64,000 nt of DNA, from positions 19,469,563 to 19,533,562 of the forward strand of contig OX104113.1 in the NCBI GenBank assembly GCA_944474755.1, read 5' to 3'. The position numbers were made by a program, and so were the translations under genes. The first letter of the stretch is position 1. Every line of letters begins with the position of its first letter. The stretch comes from Limnoperna fortunei (Eukaryota > Mollusca > Bivalvia > Mytilida > Modiolidae). Below are positions 58,601 through 64,000 of this stretch, one piece after another. A model generated the notes under the pieces. The model searched no databases. It was not told the DNA's origin and worked only from the letters and a program-made list of their open reading frames with translations.

Positions 58601-60810
58601 GTCATGTACATTTGATCAGCAACCTATATATACCAAAGATATTGTCATCCTAACATGCATGGTTACTGAGGAACTGACTTAATCCAATAACTTGAAGGTG
58701 GTCACTGAACCGTGAAATTAAGGTCATGGTCGAGCGACACCTAACAGACTATCTTGTACCTTTCATCAGCACCTATACACCAAATATTGTCATCTCATCA
58801 TATATGGTTACTGAGGAATTGACTTACACCAATAACGTTAAGGAAATCACTGGACCGCGATAGTCAAGTGACAGGTGGCAGACTTACAAGTACTCATCAT
58901 AAGCTACAGCTGGACCAATTTTACTTGACCTATGGTTTAAGATTACGAAGACATACAGCAAGCTATAATAAATTAACGGCTGCTTCCAGAAACCCTATGG
59001 TCACGCCTCCAGCAGGCGAGACAAAAACTATTCGCAGTGATTTTTTACATTTTTGTGCATGGCAACTACAACTGTCAATGCCAAAGACAAACCTTTTTGA
59101 AGTATTTGAGTACAACATTAACAGATGATTCGTGGCTAGTGAAATCTAACACATCTAATGGTAAAATTAAAATATCTTCTTTCTTTAAGTTTCTGTTGTC
59201 TGGAATACATCAAAGGTAAAAAAAACATTCGGCCTACTCATTACTATGAATAATGACGTACACGATTTCTCCATAGAAATAGGATTTGGCTTCTACAACG
59301 TGTCATGGTAAAACCGCAGACTTCCTCTTCCACGGGTTGTAAATGTCCCTATGATAGGGATGTTATAAATAGTGAGAGCGTCACGTTTTCTGCCATAAAT
59401 ATACTACCAGTAACTTGGTTAATTGTCGTATTAGCTAATTGTCACCTCATTTTTCGTAAATCTAAATAAAATTATATTTTTCACTTACTTTCCTTTTCCA
59501 CGCAGCAACAATTGAAAGGTCGGAGCAAGTGAACAATTAAATTTTAATTAGATTTATTTCGTTTATTACTGCTGAATAAAATACTCAATCACTGGTATAC
59601 CCTATTTCTCTGTTGAGGATACATACAAACTGATTATAACTTGGGATATAGCTGTAATACTGCTTAACGCAAAATTAAATATATAACGAAGCAATATTTG
59701 AAGCAGGTTGGTTTAAGTAATGTATATCGTTACCAATGCTAAAATTATATCGTTTTCTGCGAAAATTGGTATTTTTTAATGCATATACATGTATATATAT
59801 AGTATTGAAAACTATTAAATTATATATCACATTTTAAGCAGAGCAAAACAATAATACTAGCAAAACTTAATTTCGGAGAACCTATATGTAAGCATCTATG
59901 TTAATTAAAATCGCAAATATTATACTTGATGTGTTTTCAGCATCAATACCTTTCAAGCATCTGTTCTTGACTTCTTGTAGTCTGTCCTCCCGTCTGGCAG
60001 AAATGACCAGTTTACAACCTACAGATGAAAGTTCATAGGCAAGAGCTTCTCCTATCCCACTAGATGCACCTGTTATCCATACTATTTGCCCTTTCAAATT
60101 ATCTAGAATAAATAAAAAGTAAAGTTTACAAAGTTACAAAAGACACAAGTTTGGTTGTACATGTTAATTTTCACAATAATGAAACACTCTAACACCTAAG
60201 ACAAGGACCCGTCTTCAATCGCGCTTAATTGTTGCTAAAACATCATACAGCGCTGTTCGTGGCTGTGACTGGATGTATTGTAAGCAACCGTCGGATGGTA
60301 TGGCAAGTCTGACTGTTCCGTCGTTCTCTGCACGTAAAAAATGAGAAGCAACCTCGGGGAGAACGGTACTTAGATGACCTGATCAGAAGAAGGACTTTCC
60401 GACTATATCTATAGCTATGTATCTTTACCCTTTGGTGTCCAGTCGATATCTAAAAAATAGGCTCTGTTCGTTCCTTGCATGTGCATTAATCGCTGTCACC
60501 GTTTTGGTTTTTTTTTCATTAAAATTGTTTCTATTGTTGCTATTTAAAACTGCAATTGCAATAAATTAATTAGCGCCAGTAACAGCCACTATTTTTAGCA
60601 GTATTTGTAGTATTGCGTGGGGAAAACATAATTACATAACACAGGACTGAAGCAGTGCACTGAAGAATCAGGAACAATTAAGTCCACATTACCTGGCTTT
60701 TGACCAAATTTGCTGTACCACTGTAGGTGAAGATCGCAGTCGGCCAACAACAGTCGAATCAGTTGAATCAAACAAATAACCAATCCAACAAGAATCAGGA
60801 ACTGCAACAT
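52623..60810 (-). CDS. DHRS7-like: DHRS7-like short-chain dehydrogenase/reductase, complete (8 coding exons)
   Basis: An NAD(P)-dependent oxidoreductase of the classical SDR family, expected in the endoplasmic reticulum membrane and acting on carbonyl/hydroxyl groups of lipophilic substrates; the exact substrate cannot be read from sequence. The joined exons give 323 residues, close to the vertebrate DHRS7 length of about 340. An N-terminal hydrophobic anchor (residues 1-22) is followed by TGASSGIG (50-57, cofactor-binding turn), a D-x-L/V stretch in exon C, NNAG (132-135), the structural Asn157, catalytic Ser185, and Tyr198-x-x-x-Lys202. Exons: 60693-60810, 59950-60102, 59093-59199, 55405-55597, 55103-55149, 54203-54322, 53763-53929, 52623-52689; all phases agree. 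The start at 60810 is the ATG directly before the hydrophobic segment; an ATG four codons upstream is possible, and the 5' leader may lie in a further exon. Confidence 0.93.
53763..53929 (-). CDS. DHRS7-like: DHRS7-like exon G
   Basis: [40 protein letters not shown], then [14 protein letters not shown]-x-x-R-C and A-M-A-N-D-L-x-E-V-W are DHRS7 signatures. The acceptor AATTTTCAG gives the correct length; an AG further upstream near 54008 is in the wrong phase. Confidence 0.94.
54203..54322 (-). CDS. DHRS7-like: DHRS7-like exon F
   Basis: Forty codons, phase 0/0: [20 protein letters not shown] then [14 protein letters not shown] is the conserved P-G loop after beta-6 of DHRS7-type SDRs. Donor GAA|GTAAGT. 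Confidence 0.94.
54551..54748 (+). mobile_element. 5'-truncated SINE, 9-bp target duplication
   Basis: Starts within the B-box region (ggtcgattctcactgcaggc) and runs through to the tail tagctgaaaaattgctgaaa and an A-rich end. cctatacat occurs on both sides (54545 region and 54748 region). It is the only plus-strand copy with a clear body. Confidence 0.85.
54795..55045 (+). mobile_element. Unclassified repeat with GTCT microsatellite
   Basis: cccgaaaactttttgggagg hairpin at the left, ctgtctgtctgtccgtctgt microsatellite, then a unique core ending gcggggtatccctttgtgag and a gagcgtgctc palindrome. The layout resembles a minimal tandem-core element; only one copy is present, so the call is tentative. 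In the intron between DHRS7-like exons E and F. Confidence 0.45.
55103..55149 (-). CDS. DHRS7-like: DHRS7-like exon E (47 nt, catalytic Tyr/Lys)
   Basis: [16 protein letters not shown] with the first codon split: Y-x-x-x-K, the SDR active-site pair, is intact, 13 residues after the catalytic Ser as expected. Acceptor ATTTTAG; donor CAT|GTACGT. Confidence 0.93.
55405..55597 (-). CDS. DHRS7-like: DHRS7-like exon D (NNAG and catalytic Ser)
   Basis: [20 protein letters not shown], then a helix with [13 protein letters not shown], and [14 protein letters not shown]. Holds three of the four catalytic-tetrad regions: N-N-A-G, the Asn in K-I-N, and the Ser pair. Acceptor TTTCCAG; donor TTAG|GTTTGA, phase 1. 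Confidence 0.95.
55673..57406 (+). mobile_element. Tandem-core element, family 1, copy 3, interrupted by a LINE fragment
   Basis: Left end ctagaggctcacaggaacat and right end caaccttcgggtcaggagag are decayed versions of the other two copies; gggcaataactcctacaa cores recur at about 56397, 56555 and 57040. A reversed LINE 3' end (about 56080-56370) is inserted. Lies in the intron between DHRS7-like exons C and D. Confidence 0.72.
56080..56372 (-). mobile_element. LINE 3'-end fragment nested in family 1 copy 3
   Basis: Read on the minus strand it runs cgtgtttggagagtggcacg, through tagccgctac-like text and cccatacttttccagtggca, to cctgaatatagctgaaatac and an (aatc)n tail. It aligns with 61560-61795, which is in the opposite orientation. 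Confidence 0.7.
57840..58350 (-). pseudogene. Penelope-like reverse transcriptase relic
   Basis: Minus-strand fragments: [17 protein letters not shown] (about 58.3 kb), then [25 protein letters not shown] and [11 protein letters not shown] (58.15-58.03 kb). The V-x-A-D-x-A-x-N-N-I-I/V-F-V pattern is typical of Penelope-like element reverse transcriptases near their first conserved block. Stops and frameshifts break it. A further open stretch ([20 protein letters not shown]) at 57.84-57.97 kb is unidentified. No transposition competence remains. Confidence 0.5.
58554..58890 (+). repeat. Tandem repeat, about 147-bp unit, 2.3 copies
   Basis: tcactggaccg / tcactgaaccg recur at 58554, 58702 and 58847, followed each time by aggtca, cagactgtcatgtac-like text, ccaaatattgtcatc and ggttactgaggaa. 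Confidence 0.8.
59093..59199 (-). CDS. DHRS7-like: DHRS7-like exon C
   Basis: [20 protein letters not shown] then [15 protein letters not shown]: the D-I-L-x-L-P-L-D strand (adenine-ring pocket Asp) and the following helix of the SDR fold. Too short to stand out as an open reading frame but fits both neighbouring phases exactly. Acceptor TTCCAG|ACA; donor AAAG|GTTTGT. Confidence 0.9.
59950..60102 (-). CDS. DHRS7-like: DHRS7-like exon B (Rossmann cofactor site)
   Basis: [20 protein letters not shown] then [20 protein letters not shown] and [10 protein letters not shown]. Contains T-G-A-S-S-G-I-G and the S-A-R-R basic pair at the end of beta-2, consistent with NADP(H) preference. I use the donor AAAG|GTATTG, because joining there to exon C restores the family's N-L-K-x-x-D-I-L spacing; a second donor in the same phase lies at 59925. 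Confidence 0.93.
60693..60810 (-). CDS. DHRS7-like: DHRS7-like exon A (membrane anchor)
   Basis: [20 protein letters not shown] then [19 protein letters not shown]: one transmembrane or signal-anchor helix followed by the A-D-x-D-L-x-L-x-W block typical of DHRS7. Donor CCAG|GTAATG, phase 1. The sequence ATTTACAG just before the ATG could be an acceptor, so an upstream leader exon is possible. Confidence 0.88.
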
Positions 60811-61239
60811 TCTGTAAATCATTTGATAGAGCAGACATAATTTGTTGTAGTAATGAGGACTGTGGTTAGGTTTACATGTGGACATAAACAAATTAAGCAA
60901 ATATTCATAAGGAATATGATGACAGGGGAGGTAATACCTAACGGTCCGATTTTTAGTAAGTCACGGAAAGTTCTACGGAAGTTTTGTTTTTGAAATCACT
61001 ATCAAGACTGAATATGTATTTATTTCATATTAGTGTGTTTCAATTCATAAATCGTAAATAGAAGACAATTACAATTCTAATCAATTATTACATGCAAACG
61101 ATTTACCTATAAACAATCACGCCTCCTAAGGTATATTTTAAAATTTGAGTTATCTCTCTTTTTTTTAATCCTCTTGCCCGATTATACATGTCAAGGATCA
61201 CAACACTAACTTGAGTTTTAGCTAAACCCCTCCCCTAAA

Positions 61240-61345
61240 ACATAAAACAAACAAAAAAAAATATAAAAAAACAAACAAAAAAAACAAGCAAAAAAAAAAA
61301 AAAAAAAAAACAAAAAACAAAAAACAAAACAAACAAAAAGTGTCA
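61240..61345 (+). repeat. A-rich simple sequence
   Basis: Runs of aaaacaaac and aaaaaaa over about 100 bases; probably the decayed tail of a retroelement. Confidence 0.85.
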
Positions 61346-61419
61346 ACCGTTTCAATAGTAAAGACAAAAAATGTATGTAGTTTAATCGAAGTAGTTTATA
61401 TTCAAACTTTCAAATATAG

Positions 61420-61795
61420 TATACTGGGACCATACTGGGAGGGTTCCCAGTGCTCGACCCACAGAGCAGCCCAGCGCGTCCCGGGTGGCGGGTAGGGGAG
61501 ACCCTCTCGTTGGGGCTTGTCGGGTCATAATACAGAAAGCCTGACCACGGACCGTAGTGGGTAACGTGTTTGGAGAGTGCCACGCTCCTTACACGATAAA
61601 GAACCCTTTTGTAGATTTCGAAAAATAGTAGGCTCATTGTAGCCGCTACATTTTCGACCCTACCTAAAACTCCATACTTCCAGTGGTAGTCAAAATTTTA
61701 TTCCCTGTGACTCATCCCACCCCCATTTTCCGTTGATTTATTGTTTGTCATCTTGTTCCCGTCCTGAATATACTGCTCGCAAAACAATTAATGAA
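61420..61795 (+). mobile_element. LINE 3'-end fragment
   Basis: Plus-strand text cgtgtttggagagtgccacg ... gtagccgctacattttcgac ... cctgaatatactgctcgc aligns with the reversed fragment at 56.1-56.4 kb. The upstream 61430-61560 part is relatively GC-rich (ggtggcgggtaggggagacc) and may be the end of its coding region. No reverse transcriptase motif is visible. Confidence 0.65.
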
Positions 61796-64000
61796 ATAAT
61801 ACAATTTTGTGGGTTTTTTAAAAACAATATAAGCTGCTGCCTAATTAAAACTGAATTATTTTTTATTGTATTATTTAAACATTTTTCAAAATTTCGTTTA
61901 GCTTTTTAATTGATGTTAATTTAAAGGACTTAATTCATATAAGATCCTAGATATGTTTTCTTTCATTCTATAAGTTTCCAAATATAACTCGCATTTTTTA
62001 AATAGTTTTAAATCAAAATTTTTAAATCTTGCAATAAATAAAAATCAATATCTGTTGTGACATTCTCTTAAAATAAAGACATTTATTTTCATTTTGTTTG
62101 CTCTTGTATTTCAACGCTTATTAAAACTGATTTATAAACGTCTTTTTTGGATAAAATACCTGTCTTTAAAATCGAATTTTCGTATAAAAATCATTATTTT
62201 AATTAACATTTTCGCAGCTTATTATGTCTGTCTTTTATTGGTCTTTCATTTTTACCTTTCATCAAAAAAGTGCCAGATAATAAATAAGCAATTAACGAAT
62301 TACAAGGCACTTTTAATATACAATTACATCACAGCAGTATCTCTTATACCCCCACGCCTCGTTTTATGCAAATCTCGTTTGCGATAGTTTGGGATTTCGA
62401 AATCGTCAAGTATAAACTTAATCATTTTTCGAAAGAAAAAGGAATAAATAATTTTTAAGAAAGCGCTATGCAGCCGTTATTAATTGTCGGATTTAAGGTT
62501 TTCATACACAATTTCTTTACTTTCAGAAAATCAGACAGATATAACATCTCTCTGATAAAATTGAGATAAGTGACAATCTAATTAAAATTAAATCTTTTAC
62601 TCGCTCCCTTGTTGTTATGTAGCCGTGAAGCTTTACAGCGAAAATAACAAAGTAATATTGAAAGATTTAAAATTTAAATTTAACTATTTCTTCACCCCTA
62701 ATGGTACCCCGTGTTTCTCTGGGGAACTAATAATCATGTGATAGGCATTTTGGCCAATCAAATCCTCGAATAAAGCTTCAATATGGCCGCTAGAATGGCC
62801 GGAAGTTGATATTTTTGCAGTACGAAGTTTGAAAATCAATGTTTCTGATTAATGCCGATTTAATTCTACAATGAAAACAAAATGGTTTTCTGTGACATTT
62901 AAACACAAAATAAAGGTATACGAAAACGTGTTTTATAGAAACGCACAAACTATCTTGAAATTACGGAAAGTCCGATTGAAACTGAAGAGAGATTTACTGT
63001 GTTGAATAAACCATTCGGTTGATTGAAAATATAAATTACATAGGATGTAACATACGTCAGATTGGATGTGTCAATAAATGATTTATATAAAAAATGTAAC
63101 ACTTTTATTTAATGTTTTATATGGCGTGAATTTTTTTCAAAATACAATTTTAACACCACAACATTACAAGCAGTTTCTGTTATTACCAGTGCCCGGGTTC
63201 TCCACCATGTGAACAACGGGGAACAACTTGATTGTTCATCTTTAAACTGGGCGTTCAACTTTAAGTAATTAATAAAATAATCCGTTGTACAAACGTATGT
63301 TTATTAACCTTTTTCTTACTATAGCTCTAACCTTTTCTTACTATAGCTCTAACCTTTTCTTCTTACTATCTTCAAGCGCACAGATACATTTATTTTAACT
63401 ACAAACTCCTCCCAAATCATCATTAAAAAGTAATTAAAAATTCTGAAATTACCAATAGCTACCTCTCCAACAAGAACCTTTAGACTGGACTATGAACATA
63501 TTTTATTGTCAGACAATGTTTATAATAAAATCTTAATGAACTTTACAGTTATTCTGGTCAGCAGTTATCAAAATAGCAATAAAAATTAGAGACGTGATTA
63601 ATTGATTTCTAACTCTTTGATGTTCCTTACAATTCCCAGATGGTCATGAGAAATATCTACACGTGTGGAAACTGACCAGTCTAGACTAATAAATTTAATT
63701 ATCACTTTCTGACCCATAATCATTATAAAATATAACAATGCCAGTGGTGCAGTAGGTCAAATCACCATCACATTACGAAAAATCGACCCTACTTAACCAA
63801 ATCCCCACCTTCAAAAATGCCTCCACCATGAGCAAAATCACTGTATTTTCTATTTATTAACAGTTTATTTCTTAATTATTTGCCTGTTAGAACATCAAAA
63901 GAATATACAAGCTTACAAAACAATTCTGATAAAGCCATCTGTGTTTTTCTGATATATCTTAACTGGGATCATAATGTACAATCCAATTAAGAATAAAAAT

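Larger units (their letters stand above)
60811..64000. other. Intergenic region upstream of the DHRS7-like gene
   Basis: Contains the LINE fragment and A-rich tract listed separately, a short tandem (ttcttactatagctctaacc, about 63310-63360) and otherwise nothing that I can support. A plus-strand ATGGCCGCTAGAATGGCCGG near 62783, after a CCAAT-like ggccaatca, might be a promoter-proximal start but its frame closes at once. Confidence 0.5.

Noticed and set aside
59926..59949. Longer version of DHRS7-like exon B using the donor at 59925
   Set aside because: It is in phase but adds eight residues at a point where the family has none; kept as a possible alternative donor.
62783..62810. Plus-strand gene start (ATGGCCGCTAGAATGGCCGG)
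   Set aside because: The frame stops after seven codons and no donor or downstream exon could be supported.

Overview
The window is AT-rich animal nuclear DNA with intron-rich genes, dense short interspersed repeats and one 200-base assembly gap. The repeats have a bivalve-mollusc flavour: tandem cores of about 165 bp next to ACGG-type microsatellites between inverted ends (the architecture described as pearl elements or Helentron-derived HINEs), plus a tRNA-derived SINE of the kind widespread in molluscs. I infer a marine bivalve, possibly a mussel; no species can be named from this sequence alone.

Two protein-coding genes are supported, both on the minus strand. (1) About 0.5-45.4 kb: the 5' third of a beta-heavy (beta-H) spectrin gene (karst/SPTBN5 type). 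I could chain 33 coding exons with consistent splice phases into 1381 residues: a paired calponin-homology actin-binding domain, then spectrin repeats interrupted by an SH3 domain with an acidic arm before it and a lysine-rich arm after it. The last visible exon ends at a good splice donor, so the gene continues beyond position 1. (2) About 52.6-60.8 kb: a complete eight-exon short-chain dehydrogenase/reductase of the DHRS7 type, 323 residues, with an N-terminal membrane anchor and the full Asn-Ser-Tyr-Lys catalytic set. I see no functional link between the two genes.

Layout: 0-34.9 kb holds spectrin exons 2-33 separated by repeat-laden introns; 35-45.3 kb is intron 1, with a SINE, several inverted-repeat elements and the gap; 45.3-45.7 kb is the promoter/first-exon region with two candidate first exons; 45.7-52.5 kb is intergenic, with a LINE 3' end, a degenerate minisatellite, a FLYWCH-type transposase relic and a cluster of palindromes; 52.6-60.8 kb is the DHRS7-like gene; 60.8-64 kb is intergenic with LINE debris.

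The most interesting material is regulatory or structural: candidate alternative N-termini of the spectrin (two first exons, and a TATA-linked internal first exon or cassette inside CH1), an 18-nt in-frame microexon candidate at the CH1-CH2 junction, a GC-AG intron, transposable elements that abut splice sites, three tandem-core element families built to one plan, and nine palindromic foldback sequences. All exon structures come from reading splice consensus, phase and protein-family similarity by eye; no transcript evidence was available.
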